Assembly (NCBI RefSeq): GCF_940670685.1
Contig: NZ_OW711693.1
Coordinates: 2,232,001 to 2,296,000 of the forward strand
DNA length: 64,000 nucleotides
Reading direction: 5' to 3'
DNA from: Anaeropeptidivorans aminofermentans
GTDB taxonomy: Bacteria; Bacillota; Clostridia; Lachnospirales; UBA5962
The notes below the pieces were generated by a model. That model worked only from the letters and a program-made list of their open reading frames with translations. It did no database searches and was not told the origin of the DNA. Positions 36,834 to 46,031 of this stretch are shown here, piece by piece; the first letter of the stretch is position 1, and each line of letters begins with the position of its first letter. The translations under genes and the position numbers were made by a program.

Positions 36834-37438
36834 CTCTTATATATTTATATGCCGAGCATAAAGCCCTTGGAGGCATATTTAAGCTTGGTTTGTGGTATAG
36901 CCTTTAGAATTGTCCTTATGTCAAATATAAAGACTAAAGTTGTTAGCGTATTAATGGTAGCATATAAAATAATCCATAACAATTGGCTTAAGCCATCTTA
37001 TCCATCACTCTTTTTTATATATTCTTATGTAAAATATATGGTTTTCTTGTTTTATATTGTATCCGTATGCAGATGACTTAATTTTTGGACAAAAGTTACC
37101 GGATTGCGGTCATAAGACATTATAGGTTTTTTTGTCATAAAAGCCTTTAATCCTATTTACAAATTTATAAAAAAGAATTAAAATTAGGTGGTAATTTTTA
37201 CTAATAAATTATCGTAAATCAAAGCTTTCCAATGGATTTTGAATGCGTAAAAGAATACCGAAGCACATTGAACAGGAAAACATTATAAAGTCAAATGCTT
37301 TCCTTAAATTCCAACTTCAAAACCCATATTATTTCTTTTAATAATCTGCCGGTAATATGTTATTACATAAAGCAATTAAGGCTGAGGATTTTAAGATATC
37401 AAATTTTTAATTACGCAATTTAAGTTGGAGGGATTTTT
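36834..37438. other. 605-base divergent intergenic region
   Basis: Separates the dehydratase pair (minus) from motA (plus). On the minus strand TGTCAA/GGTATA (36919-36924 and 36894-36899, spacer 19) is a weak candidate promoter for the dehydratase. On the plus strand GCCGGTAA at 37351-37358 resembles a sigma-D -10 box but lacks a matching TAAA at the right distance. A 75-codon plus frame at 36849 has no ribosome site and no recognisable product. Nothing else seen. Confidence 0.4.
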
Positions 37439-38209
37439 GTGGAAATAACAACAGCCGTCGGTATAATTGTAGGTGTTATTGCAGTAATCGGTGCGATGAT
37501 TTTTAAACACATCAGCTTTACTGCACTTATTAATCCTGCAGCTATGTTCGTTATATTTGTAGGAACTATAGGCTGTATTCTAAATGCCTTTCCTGGAGAC
37601 CAAATAAAGGTCATTCCAGACCTGTTTCGCATACTTTTTAAAAAAAATGAAAATAATGTAGAAACAATCATAGCCACCTTTGAAGAACTAGCTGCGAAAG
37701 TAAGGCGGGACGGCCTTCTTGCCATTGAGGCAGAAATCGGCAACTATGATAATGAGTTTCTTAAAAAGGGCCTTAGAATGCTTGTTGACGGAACAAATGA
37801 AGATTATATCGCAGAGGCAATGAACATATCTATGGAAGAAAGCGAAGAAAGACATAATATTAATGCATCAATTTTCTCTCAAGCGGGCGCTTATGCTCCT
37901 ACCCTTGGTGTTCTCGGAGCGGTATTCGGTCTTATAGCCGCCATGAGAACAATTAATGACACAGACGCCATGGCGGCAGCTATCTCCGCGGCGTTTATAG
38001 CGACTATTTTCGGTATCTTTACAGGATATGTGCTCTGGAATCCCTTCGCAAACAAGCTTAAGATAAAGAGCAAGCAGGAAAGCCATGAAAAACGTATGAT
38101 AATAGAAGGCGTGCTTTCTCTTGCAAGAAACGAATCTCCCGCTATGGTAAAAGAAAAGCTTATGGCCTTTTTATCCGATGCGGAAGTTAGAAGACTCAGC
38201 GGAGTGTAA
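37439..38209 (+). CDS. motA: Flagellar stator protein MotA
   Basis: Ion-channel stator subunit of the flagellar motor. 256 residues with four membrane segments (about 5-25, 30-50, 150-170 and 185-205) and a cytoplasmic loop carrying the charged RRDGLLAIEAEI segment that contacts FliG. The signatures APTLGVLGAVFGLIAAM and AISAAFIATIFGIFTGYVLWNPFANKLK are typical. GTG start with GGAGGG six bases upstream. Followed by motB. No other flagellar or chemotaxis genes are in the window. Confidence 0.95.
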   Translation: MEITTAVGIIVGVIAVIGAMIFKHISFTALINPAAMFVIFVGTIGCILNAFPGDQIKVIPDLFRILFKKNENNVETIIATFEELAAKVRRDGLLAIEAEIGNYDNEFLKKGLRMLVDGTNEDYIAEAMNISMEESEERHNINASIFSQAGAYAPTLGVLGAVFGLIAAMRTINDTDAMAAAISAAFIATIFGIFTGYVLWNPFANKLKIKSKQESHEKRMIIEGVLSLARNESPAMVKEKLMAFLSDAEVRRLSGV

Positions 38210-38254
38210 TCTTTTTAAATATGATAAAAAAATACATTAATTTTAGAGGCTAAC

Positions 38255-39049
38255 ATGAGCAAAGGTAAAAATCATCATCACGAAGAAGAAATGGGAGAAG
38301 CTTGGCTTCTGCCTTATTCAGATTTAATGACACTGCTTCTTGCAGTATTTATCGTTTTATTTGCAGTTACTCAGCAGGGACCTAAAAAAGTGGATAGTCT
38401 TTCAAATTCTTTTGAAAATATTTTAGGCCAAAGTTTCTTTTACATACCCGGAGTAGGCCTGACAGGCCCAGGTACTTCAACTTCCGATGGTTCCAGTGGT
38501 TCCGGCGGAAATTTCAAGACATATTATGCTTCAGAAGAAGAGCAAAAATCTGAGCAGATGCTGAACCTTGAAAACTCCTTAAAAGATTATTTTACAAATA
38601 CCCAGCTGGGAGAAACCTACGAAATTACAAATACAGGATATGAAGTTGTTTTGGCGCTTCCAAGCGATATTTTATTTCCATTGGGAAGTGCCGTCCTCAC
38701 TCCTTCTCAAAAGGAAATTGCAAAAGAAGTCTCCAAAATCATATATGAAACTCAAAAAGAAGGGCTTCCTGTTGAAATAAGGGTATCCGGCTATACAGAT
38801 AATCTTCCTATCCATACCCGCCAATACGAATCTAACTGGCATTTGAGCCTTTCAAGAGCCGTAAGCTTCATGAGCGCCATGCGCGAAGGCTCCGACCTTG
38901 ACCAGCGCTCCTTCTCGGCCATAGGCCATGGTGAGCTGGACCCTATAGCCGATAATTTAACAGAAGAAGGCCGCCAAAAAAACAGAAGAGTTGAAGTTTC
39001 CGTTATCTATGGCTCTAAAGCAGATACAAAACCTGAAAAAAATGAATAA
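38255..39049 (+). CDS. motB: Flagellar stator protein MotB
   Basis: Partner of MotA that anchors the stator to peptidoglycan. 264 residues: a basic/His-rich N-terminus, one membrane helix containing the essential ion-binding Asp23 (LLPYSDLMTLLLAVFIVLFAV), a Gly/Ser-rich plug-linker region at about 68-85, and a C-terminal OmpA-like domain with RVSGYTDNLPIH and LSLSRAVSF...GHGE motifs. Located 45 bases after motA. Whether the motor uses H+ or Na+ is not clear from sequence alone. Confidence 0.95.
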   Translation: MSKGKNHHHEEEMGEAWLLPYSDLMTLLLAVFIVLFAVTQQGPKKVDSLSNSFENILGQSFFYIPGVGLTGPGTSTSDGSSGSGGNFKTYYASEEEQKSEQMLNLENSLKDYFTNTQLGETYEITNTGYEVVLALPSDILFPLGSAVLTPSQKEIAKEVSKIIYETQKEGLPVEIRVSGYTDNLPIHTRQYESNWHLSLSRAVSFMSAMREGSDLDQRSFSAIGHGELDPIADNLTEEGRQKNRRVEVSVIYGSKADTKPEKNE

Positions 39050-39078
39050 TATTGCTGTATAATCTTACAGTAAGTTAG

Positions 39079-39108
39079 AACCGGAAAGCATTGCGTTTTC
39101 CGGTTTTT
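39079..39108 (+). terminator. Terminator of motAB
   Basis: AACCGGAAA pairs with TTTCCGGTT, followed by a T run, 30 bases after the motB stop. Confidence 0.8.
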
Positions 39109-39291
39109 AAATATTTAGGTTTTAGAATATACTTTGGTAAAAAGCATACGGAATTAAAATTCTTGTTATTTTTTTAGTATTAGCTTACAATATTATAAAT
39201 AAGTTAAATTTCTATATTATATAATCTTAAACAATAAATTCTTAAGGTTATCTCTATATAAAATCTTATTTCAGGAAAGGTGATTGTAAAA

Positions 39292-40305
39292 ATGAAGGTA
39301 TTAGTAACAGGCGGCGCCGGATACGTTGGAAGCTGTATCTGCTCGGCATTAATAGATTCCGGCCATACACCGGTAATACTGGACTCCTTATTGTCCGGAA
39401 GGGATTATTTTATAAAGGATAAGATTTTTTATAAAGGTGATATTACTGATTCAAATATAATAAATCAGATTTTTTTAGAACACAGTGATATTAAATACAC
39501 TATAAACTGCGCTGAAAGAGCAACCGTTGACGCTTCCGTCTTTAACCCTTACGACTATTACATTACAAATGTGGTAAAAGGCATCAGCCTTTTCAAAGCG
39601 CTTAACGACAATAATTGCAAAAACATTGTTTTCGCTTCTTCTTCCAGTATTTATGAAGATGTTGCCGGATATATGGTTACAGAAAGGTCCCCTATTAATC
39701 CAAGAAGCCCCTTTGCCCGTTCCAAATATATTATGGAAATGATTATACAGGATTTTTGCAGAGCCTATGATATGAGATGCATAACATTAAGATATTTTAA
39801 TCCCATAGGCGCTGATGCCCTTTTGCGTTCAGGCCTTGAAGAAAGCAATTCAAGCAATATTATTTCAAGGCTCATAGCCGCTTCCGACGAAGACGAGCCT
39901 TTTATTATTTACGGAGATGACTGGGGAACAAGAGACGGTACGTGCATAAGAGATTATGTCCATATTATGGACGTTGCCCTTGCCCATGTAAAGGCCATTG
40001 AAAACTTTGACAGTGCCTTTGAAATCGCTTCCCCTGAACATAAGGGCTATCTGCCCATAAACATAGGCTCAGGAAACGGAGTCACAGTAAAAGAAGTCGT
40101 CCTCGCCTTTGAAAACATAATGGGAGAAAGAGTAAATATAAAAATTGGCGAAAGACGTCCGGGAGATATTGCCGGTTCTTATGCCAATATCAATCTTGCA
40201 AAAAAGGCCATAGACTGGAACTGCGTATATTCCATGGAAGAAGCAATACTTGACGCTTCCCGCTGGGAAAACAAAAGGAAGTCCGATTCTATGAAATTTA
40301 TATAG
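39292..40305 (+). CDS. UDP-glucose 4-epimerase-like SDR protein lacking the catalytic Tyr
   Basis: Extended short-chain dehydrogenase/reductase of the GalE family, 337 residues from the ATG at 39292, which is preceded by AGGAAAGGTG; a GTG at 39280 overlaps that site. The NAD-binding GGAGYVGS (7-14), the S-S-S-S-I-Y strand (116-121) and Lys145 are conserved. The Y-x3-K catalytic pair, however, reads SPFARSK, with Phe141 where GalE has the essential Tyr. LRYFNPIGA, VHIMDVA and the C-terminal substrate-binding region are otherwise GalE-like. Epimerase activity is therefore doubtful; a binding or regulatory role, or use of another residue, is possible. Monocistronic. Confidence 0.85.
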   Translation: MKVLVTGGAGYVGSCICSALIDSGHTPVILDSLLSGRDYFIKDKIFYKGDITDSNIINQIFLEHSDIKYTINCAERATVDASVFNPYDYYITNVVKGISLFKALNDNNCKNIVFASSSSIYEDVAGYMVTERSPINPRSPFARSKYIMEMIIQDFCRAYDMRCITLRYFNPIGADALLRSGLEESNSSNIISRLIAASDEDEPFIIYGDDWGTRDGTCIRDYVHIMDVALAHVKAIENFDSAFEIASPEHKGYLPINIGSGNGVTVKEVVLAFENIMGERVNIKIGERRPGDIAGSYANINLAKKAIDWNCVYSMEEAILDASRWENKRKSDSMKFI

Positions 40306-40378
40306 AACGGTCTCTTTGCCATCATTTTACCTTCTATTTTGAAAAATATTAAAATAATTTCTTAATTGCTTCGCCACC

Positions 40379-40420
40379 AGAACTCCTCAGAAATAATATT
40401 GCTCCGGGGGGTTCTATTTT
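40379..40420 (+). terminator. Probable terminator after the GalE-like gene
   Basis: AGAACTCCTC pairs, with G-U pairs, with the region ending GGGGGGTTCT (40415), followed by ATTTTAGTTT. Confidence 0.5.
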
Positions 40421-40662
40421 AGTTTATCCTAGTTTTCTGCTTATTTTTAACAAATTAAAAAACAAGTTTGCTAACCGTAAGTGAACTAAGTATAAATCAG
40501 TATCTTTCTATAAAATATCGACGCCTAAGCTATATCCCATATGGATAAATACTTGCAGACGCAACAAAAAGGCAGATGGAATAGTTTTTTCTTCCAAAAC
40601 CGGCAAGGCGGCAGAACCTGTAATTTAAATAAAATTATAGAACCATTAATAAGACACTATAT

Positions 40663-40697
40663 AAAGAAAAAGGGACGTCTGTAAACAGACGTCCCTT
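40663..40697 (-). terminator. Terminator after the collagen-like gene
   Basis: AAGGGACGTCTG pairs perfectly with CAGACGTCCCTT over a four-base loop, followed by TTTCTTT-type sequence on the minus strand. Confidence 0.75.
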
Positions 40698-40762
40698 CCC
40701 TATGCTGCGATTCGCTTAAAAAAGTATTGCCGTATTATTATAAGGATTCTTTTATTCGTTTC

Positions 40763-42244
40763 TTAGGAAATGCCAAGACCAGCGCTGGCATAGCCTGCGA
40801 TAGCGGCTGCTATATCAAGACCAGCCGTAACTTCTGCAGAAAATACTAAAAGTAATCTGGTTCCTGCGGTAACAGGAATATTCAGTCCTGTAGTAACACC
40901 GCTGCTGACATCTCCAATAGAAATTAATCCCGTGAGGGGTGGCGCCAGCGTAACCACTGCGCCCGGCACTGCAACAAAGGTATCATTAGGTGTTGTAGAC
41001 TGGAATAACTGAGCGGATACCGTTACAGTCGATCCAATTAAACTTAGTCCAGCACTAATGCTCAAATAACCAGCCAAGGAAGTGATAACTCCATCCCTAG
41101 GTACGGAGAATGCAAGGTTTGTAAGTCCAAGCAGACTGATTGTACCGCTGGCAGCAGCGATTCCTGGAAGGTTAAGTCCGAATCCAATAGCGCTGGAGGT
41201 GTTAAGCAGTCCTCCTAATACAGTGCTCAAAGCAACCGGTGTACCAGATGCAAACGGAATAATTGCTCCTTCACCTGCCGGACCGGTTGGGCCAGTCGGG
41301 CCGGTTGGGCCTGTCGGGCCAGTTGGGCCAGTTGGGCCTTCAAGACCTGCTGCTCCCGCTGGGCCTGTAGGACCGGTTGGGCCTTCAAGACCTGTTGCTC
41401 CCGCTGGACCGGTTGGGCCTGTAGGACCAGTTGGGCCGGTAAGACCTGCTGCTCCCGCTGGACCAGTTGGGCCGGTGGGGCCTTCAATACCTTGAAGTCC
41501 CTGAGGACCTTGTGGGCCTGTCGGGCCTTCTGGACCTACTGGGCCTTGGAGTCCTTGAGGACCTTGCGGACCGGTTGGGCCTTCTGGGCCTGCAGCGCCT
41601 GCGATACCTTGAGGGCCTTGGGGACCTGTCGGGCCTTCTGGGCCTACGGGGCCTTGGAGTCCTTGAGGACCTTGCGGACCGGTTGGGCCTTCTGGGCCTG
41701 CGGCTCCTGCCGGACCTACCGGGCCTTGGGGACCTGTCGGGCCTTGAGCTCCCTGCGGGCCTGCCGGGCCTTGGAGCCCCTGCGGGCCTTGGGGGCCTAC
41801 CGGGCCTTGGGGACCTTGGGGGCCTACCGGGCCTGCTATACCTTGAGGACCCTGTGGACCTTGGGGACCTGTGGGGCCTGCCACACCTTGAGGGCCTGTT
41901 GGGCCTTGAGGACCTTGAGGGCCTTGCGGGCCTACCGGACCTTGAGGGCCTGCCGGGCCTTGTGCACCCTGTAGGCCTATTGGGCCGGTTGCTCCTTGCG
42001 CACCTTGCGGGCCTTGGGGACCTTGGGCTCCTTGGGGACCTTGCGGCCCCTGGGGACCTTGCGGGCCTTGCGGACCTGTGGGGCCTGTGGGGCCGCCAGC
42101 CGGGCCAGTGGGGCCTGTTGGGCCGGTTATTCCATAGCAGCAACATGTTTGTCTCCTGCAAGCACAGGAGTAATTAAGGGAAAACAATCCATTATTTGAT
42201 CCGTTGCATGTATTATTTTGATTTGAATTGCAATTGCAGCTCAT
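40763..42244 (-). CDS. Collagen-like exosporium glycoprotein, BclB-type
   Basis: 493 residues. Residues 1-38 are Asn/Cys-rich, with many cysteines (RRQTCCCYG) that could cross-link the protein to the spore surface. Residues about 39-326 are an uninterrupted Gly-X-Y collagen-like region, mostly GPQ, GPT, GPA and GAA triplets, the Thr residues being likely O-glycosylation sites. The last 165 residues form a Gly/Leu/Thr-rich beta domain starting [17 protein letters not shown] that matches the BclB C-terminal domain of Bacillus and clostridial exosporium proteins. AGGAGG precedes the ATG. Expression late in sporulation is expected, but I could not identify a convincing sigma-K promoter. Confidence 0.92.
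   Translation of the reverse strand: MSCNCNSNQNNTCNGSNNGLFSLNYSCACRRQTCCCYGITGPTGPTGPAGGPTGPTGPQGPQGPQGPQGPQGAQGPQGPQGAQGATGPIGLQGAQGPAGPQGPVGPQGPQGPQGPTGPQGVAGPTGPQGPQGPQGIAGPVGPQGPQGPVGPQGPQGLQGPAGPQGAQGPTGPQGPVGPAGAAGPEGPTGPQGPQGLQGPVGPEGPTGPQGPQGIAGAAGPEGPTGPQGPQGLQGPVGPEGPTGPQGPQGLQGIEGPTGPTGPAGAAGLTGPTGPTGPTGPAGATGLEGPTGPTGPAGAAGLEGPTGPTGPTGPTGPTGPTGPAGEGAIIPFASGTPVALSTVLGGLLNTSSAIGFGLNLPGIAAASGTISLLGLTNLAFSVPRDGVITSLAGYLSISAGLSLIGSTVTVSAQLFQSTTPNDTFVAVPGAVVTLAPPLTGLISIGDVSSGVTTGLNIPVTAGTRLLLVFSAEVTAGLDIAAAIAGYASAGLGIS
41270..42125. repeat. Collagen-coding tandem repeat region
   Basis: About 95 nine-base Gly-X-Y codon units with higher-order repeats of roughly 36-90 bases (for example recurring [20 protein letters not shown]-type blocks). 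It is far more GC-rich than its surroundings and is a likely site of repeat-number variation between strains. Confidence 0.85.
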
Positions 42245-42717
42245 TTAATTACCTCCTTCATTTGGCATATAAGCCTAATACATAATATTAATCAATATGG
42301 ACAGGAGTTCTTATTAGAGCCTTTACTTTATTGATAATATTGACATTGATTACCAAATATAGTATATTCAAAATGCTTTAGGTTCTGTGCTTGGTTTGAT
42401 AAAATAAATTAAAACTTTCCTACTTTACTGAAAAGTGTCTTAATATTTCCTTAAATGGCTATTAGTAAAGATATTCTTTGTAAAAACATGCCTATATGGA
42501 GTGCTAATAACCGTTTATAATGAATTTGTCAATAATTTCAATAGAATCAGAGCACATAGGTAAATATTTATCTTTCATTTTCATTCCCATTTTAAATTTT
42601 CATAAGATACAAGCTGGTATAATATTCAACGCTTTCAATAAAAGATGAAAGAATTTATATTTTCAAATCAAGCCGAAATTTCACAATATATTTTGACTTA
42701 AAAGGAGAAGGTTTAAA
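42245..42717. other. 473-base divergent intergenic region
   Basis: Between the collagen-like gene and the ECF S-component. A TATAAT occurs on the plus strand at about 42616-42621 with only a poor -35 partner. I see no riboswitch fold that I can name, although such leaders are common before vitamin S-components. Confidence 0.4.
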
Positions 42718-43242
42718 ATGAAACTATCAACAAGAAACATTGTCTTTACCGCCTTATTTATTACCCTCGGCGTTGTTTTCCCACAGGCATTTCACGCTGT
42801 AGGTCTCGCAGGGCAAATATTTTCACCGATGCATATCCCTGTGCTTATCTGCGGATTCGTATGCGGGCTTCCTTATGCTGTTATATGCGGCATCGTAACC
42901 CCTTTATTATCATCGGCAATTACGGGAATGCCGCCAATTTTTCCTGTAGGGCTCTCTATGATGGCGGAGCTTGCCGCATACGGCCTTTTCAGCGCACTTT
43001 TGTATAAGAAGTTTAATGTTTACGTATCTTTAATAGGCGCAATGCTTTTAGGAAGAGTTGTAATGGGAATTGCAAACACCTTGCTTATTGGCCTTGCAGG
43101 AAACCCTTATTCCTTCCAGACCTTTATAACAGCCGCTTTTGTAACGGCCCTTCCCGGAATAATACTTCATATTATAATAGTGCCTATTATTGTCATTGCT
43201 CTGGAAAAAACAAATCTTTCTACAAATCCTAAAAGAGCGTAA
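42718..43242 (+). CDS. ECF transporter S component, substrate unknown
   Basis: 174-residue membrane protein with about five or six helices. The pattern MKLSTRNIVFTALFITLG, FSPMHIPVLICGFVCGLPY and the conserved TGMPP turn is that of substrate-binding (S) components of energy-coupling-factor vitamin transporters. It has no ATPase or T component beside it, as is usual for group II ECF systems that share one energising module. The vitamin cannot be assigned from sequence. AAAGGAGAAGG ribosome site before the ATG. The GNAT gene follows 26 bases later, perhaps on the same transcript. Confidence 0.85.
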   Translation: MKLSTRNIVFTALFITLGVVFPQAFHAVGLAGQIFSPMHIPVLICGFVCGLPYAVICGIVTPLLSSAITGMPPIFPVGLSMMAELAAYGLFSALLYKKFNVYVSLIGAMLLGRVVMGIANTLLIGLAGNPYSFQTFITAAFVTALPGIILHIIIVPIIVIALEKTNLSTNPKRA

Positions 43243-43268
43243 TCTAATATATTTTTAGGGGGTATTTT

Positions 43269-44057
43269 TTGAATATCAATATAAGGCTTTCCGAACCAAA
43301 AGATTATGATGAAGTGGAAAATCTTACAAGAGAAGCATTCTGGGGCCTTAATCACCCAGACTGCGACGAGCATTTTTTAGTCCATAAAATAAGGAAATGC
43401 TCCGAATATATACCCAAGCTTGATTTTGTAGCAGAAATTGACGGAAAAATAGTGGGAAATATAATATACACACGAAGCAAAGTCATAGATAAAAACGGAA
43501 ATGCGTATGAAACCATAAATTTCGGTCCTTTAAGCGTTTTGCCGGAATATAAGAATATGGGCATAGGCAAAGCCCTTTTAAATCATACAATTAAAGAGGC
43601 AAGAAGCCTTGGCTATAGAGGGATTCTTTTTTATGGGCACCCTGATTATTACCCTAAAGTTGGTTTCCAAAGGGCAGAAGAATTTAATATTACAACTTCA
43701 AAGGGAATGAATTTTGACGCCTTTATGGCAATGCCCTTATATGAAGGAGCCTTTGATGGAATTTCCGGAAAATATTATGAAGCGTCTGCATTCTACGATA
43801 TAACAAAAGAAGAAAAAGAAAAATTCGATGAAAAATTCCCTTCTAAAGAAAAGGCAGTGATGATTTCTGCCGAAGAGCTTATATCAAAGCTTTCTCCGGA
43901 TGCAGAAGAAGCCCTTATAAAAAATAATATTAAAAATCTCTGTGATATTCGCAGATTCAGCCAAAGGGAAGTTTCCCTCTGGGAAGGAATAGATGATGAT
44001 GCTATAGAAACCATAAAAAAACATATGGCTGAAAAAGGCTATATCTGGGGAATTTAA
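43269..44057 (+). CDS. GNAT-family N-acetyltransferase
   Basis: 262 residues. The N-terminal 140 residues are a GNAT domain with the acetyl-CoA loop VLPEYKNMGIGKALL (Q/R-x2-G-x-G/A as KNMGIG) and YPKVGFQRA at the end of the fold. The C-terminal third is a helical, Lys/Glu-rich extension ending in a helix-hairpin-helix-like LIKNNIKNLCDIRRFS segment, which resembles a DUF4332/helical add-on and has no clear function. TTG start at 43269 preceded by TAGGGGG. Substrate unknown. Confidence 0.85.
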   Translation: MNINIRLSEPKDYDEVENLTREAFWGLNHPDCDEHFLVHKIRKCSEYIPKLDFVAEIDGKIVGNIIYTRSKVIDKNGNAYETINFGPLSVLPEYKNMGIGKALLNHTIKEARSLGYRGILFYGHPDYYPKVGFQRAEEFNITTSKGMNFDAFMAMPLYEGAFDGISGKYYEASAFYDITKEEKEKFDEKFPSKEKAVMISAEELISKLSPDAEEALIKNNIKNLCDIRRFSQREVSLWEGIDDDAIETIKKHMAEKGYIWGI

Positions 44058-44083
44058 AAAAGCGGCTTTTAAGTCGCTTTTTT
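44056..44083 (+). terminator. Terminator after the GNAT gene
   Basis: AAAAGCGGCTT pairs with AAGTCGCTTTT (one G-U pair) and is followed by T6. It overlaps the stop codon. Confidence 0.8.
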
Positions 44084-44133
44084 ATTGCAATAAAACAATA
44101 TTCCCTTAGAGCACCAGATACGATTCAGATACT

Positions 44134-44244
44134 CTATATCGTCAATTTGCTTTTATACTGCCGTAAGTATTTGGCTTTAGGAAACATAAAATAAAAGAAA
44201 AGCAAATTGACAACGCTGCTATTTCATTTGAATTCAAGAAATAT
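44134..44244. repeat. Repeat family 2 copy
   Basis: Second copy of the element at 14131-14251: starts CTATATCGTCAATTTGC, has AGCAAATTGACAACGCTGCTATTT near the right end, and keeps the internal inverted repeat GTCAATTTGCTTTT/AAAAGCAAATTGAC with compensating changes in both arms. Confidence 0.65.
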
Positions 44245-44280
44245 ACGGTTTTGTTACTGTTTAACTTGAAATTTACTATA
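44245..44280. repeat. Right end of a MITE-like repeat 1 copy
   Basis: ACGGTTTTGTTACTGTTT plus AACTTGAAATTTACTATA: an almost perfect terminal repeat, directly joined to the family 2 element. The matching left end is missing, so this is either a truncated copy or a composite element. Confidence 0.6.
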
Positions 44281-44332
44281 ATCTCAGGAAATAACGATTT
44301 AGATTGTGAAGCAGCCAAACCATCATTTACTG

Positions 44333-45241
44333 TTATTCTATAATACCTGTTATGTCTTTTATATCTTTAATATGACACTCGTCCATATAATTTATAATTC
44401 CTGAAAGGATTTCTTCCGTAACCATAGGATTCATGAAATTAGCTGTCCCTACGGAAATCATAGAAGCCCCTGCCATGATAAATTCAATAGCGTCCTCCCA
44501 GTTGGAAATCCCTCCCATGCCTATGATAGGAATCTGAACAGCCTTTCTTACCTGATAAACCATGCGAACTGCCACGGGCTTTATGGCGGGGCCCGAAAGG
44601 CCTCCCATTTTATTGGCTAAAACGGGCTTTCTTTTATGAATATCTATCCGCATGCCGAGAAGGGTATTGATTAGTGAAATAGCGTCTGCTCCGGCGGATT
44701 CCGCTGATTTTGCAATTTCAGCAATGTCTGTTACATTAGGGCTTAATTTAACGATTAAGGGCTTTGTAATCACTTTTTTAATTTCTCCTACTACCTTTTC
44801 AACCATTTCCGTATTGGTGCCAAAGGTAATTCCCCCCTGGGATACATTAGGGCAGGAGATATTAAGCTCCATCATATCGATATCTGCTTCGTTTATTATT
44901 TTTGCAACCTCAGCATATTCTTCTACTGTATGGCCGCATATATTGACGATAATTTTCGTATCAAACTGCCTTAAAAAAGGAATATCGTTTTTTATAAACT
45001 CATATGCCCCGGGGTTTTGAAGGCCTACAGAATTCAGCATACCGCCGTAAGTTTCCGCTGCCCTTGGAGAAGGGTTCCCTAGCCAAGGCTCAGCAGAAAC
45101 TCCCTTTACCGTAACAGAGCCAAGATTATTTAAATCAATGAAATCAACAAATTCTCTTCCTGAGCCGAAGGTTCCTGAGGCTGTTCCCACAGGATTTTTA
45201 AATGTAACATCAGCGATAGTAACAGATAAATTCCTATTCAT
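44333..45241 (-). CDS. pyrD: Dihydroorotate dehydrogenase B (NAD+), catalytic subunit
   Basis: FMN-containing catalytic subunit converting dihydroorotate to orotate, working with the PyrK electron-transfer subunit. Start set at the ATG at 45241 (302 residues) because AAGGAGG lies nine bases upstream; upstream in-frame ATGs would run far into pyrK. Motifs: NPVGTASGTFGSG, ELNISCPNVSQGG with the class 1B active-site Cys, LSPNVTDI and IGMGGISNWEDA. Overlaps the pyrK end by eight bases. Last gene of the operon. Confidence 0.97.
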   Translation of the reverse strand: MNRNLSVTIADVTFKNPVGTASGTFGSGREFVDFIDLNNLGSVTVKGVSAEPWLGNPSPRAAETYGGMLNSVGLQNPGAYEFIKNDIPFLRQFDTKIIVNICGHTVEEYAEVAKIINEADIDMMELNISCPNVSQGGITFGTNTEMVEKVVGEIKKVITKPLIVKLSPNVTDIAEIAKSAESAGADAISLINTLLGMRIDIHKRKPVLANKMGGLSGPAIKPVAVRMVYQVRKAVQIPIIGMGGISNWEDAIEFIMAGASMISVGTANFMNPMVTEEILSGIINYMDECHIKDIKDITGIIE

Positions 45242-46022
45242 CCCAGAAAACCTCCTTTGATAAAAATACAGGCCCATCCTTGCAGACCTTTTTATATTCA
45301 TAGCCTACAGAAGAAGCATTCTTTATTTTTATGGCACAGCATACGCAGGTTCCGAAGCCGCAGGCCATTCTTTCCTCAAAGGAAAGATAGGCGCCTATAT
45401 TTTCTTCCTCTGCGTAAGAGGCTATAAATTTAAGCATAATACTTGGGCCGCAGGCATAAATAATGTCGGCTTTAAAGCCTGAATTTTTAAAACATTGGAG
45501 CGCGTTTCCCTGAAAGCCCATAGAGCCGTCGTCTGTTGAAATATGATTTTCTATCCCTAAAGCCTTAAATGCTTCTTCAAGAATCACATGGTCTTTTGAC
45601 CTGAAGCCTGTAAATACTTCTATCGTATTATTTTCCTCTGCAATCAACTTTTTGCTAAGCTCCAAAAGGGGCGGAACCCCTACCCCTCCGCCGATAACGG
45701 CGATGTTTTTTCCTTTTTCGGGCATAAAACCGTTTCCGAAGGGGCCGGATATTCTTATGGTGCTTTCGGAAGGGATGAAAGACATTTCCAAAGTGCCTTT
45801 TCCGGCTATTTGGTATATGATTCTTAAAATGCCTTCTTCTTTATTGATTTCACATATGCTGATGGGCCTCGGAAGAATCAAGTCTTTCCTTTCAAGATAA
45901 ATGTTTATAAATTGTCCTTCATGGGCAGCTTGCGCTATTTCCGGGCAGTAAATATACATATCATATATTTTTAAGGCTATTTCCTTATTTTCAATAACCT
46001 TTGCAAAAGTATACTTTTTCAT
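45234..46022 (-). CDS. pyrK: Dihydroorotate dehydrogenase electron-transfer subunit
   Basis: 262-residue ferredoxin-reductase-like protein that passes electrons from PyrD to NAD+. FAD-binding RPISICEI, NAD-binding GGGVGVPPLLEL and YACGPSIMLK, and the 2Fe-2S ligands in CGFGTCVCC followed by a distal Cys (KVCKDGPVF). Ten bases after carB. Its presence marks the class 1B enzyme. Confidence 0.97.
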   Translation of the reverse strand: MKKYTFAKVIENKEIALKIYDMYIYCPEIAQAAHEGQFINIYLERKDLILPRPISICEINKEEGILRIIYQIAGKGTLEMSFIPSESTIRISGPFGNGFMPEKGKNIAVIGGGVGVPPLLELSKKLIAEENNTIEVFTGFRSKDHVILEEAFKALGIENHISTDDGSMGFQGNALQCFKNSGFKADIIYACGPSIMLKFIASYAEEENIGAYLSFEERMACGFGTCVCCAIKIKNASSVGYEYKKVCKDGPVFLSKEVFWDE

Positions 46023-46031
46023 TCTCCACCT

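Larger units (their letters stand above)
40306..40762. other. 457-base convergent intergenic region
   Basis: Between the GalE-like gene (plus) and the collagen-like gene (minus). It contains the two terminators listed separately and otherwise AT-rich sequence without an ORF that has a ribosome site. Confidence 0.5.

Noticed and set aside
36849-37076. Plus-strand 75-codon frame upstream of motA
   Set aside because: No ribosome site; composition is that of AT-rich spacer.
37351-37358. Sigma-D promoter for motAB
   Set aside because: GCCGGTAA is close to the -10 box, but there is no TAAA at 15-16 bases upstream.
41270-42125. Possible CRISPR-like array
   Set aside because: The repeats are contiguous coding triplets with no unique spacers.
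41082-42199. Several long frames antisense to or out of frame with the collagen-like gene
   Set aside because: They are by-products of the GC-rich nine-base repeat, which is open in several frames; the minus-strand collagen frame has the ribosome site and recognisable domains.
42300-42717. Vitamin riboswitch upstream of the ECF S-component
   Set aside because: I could not match the leader to TPP, FMN, cobalamin, THF or preQ1 conserved cores.
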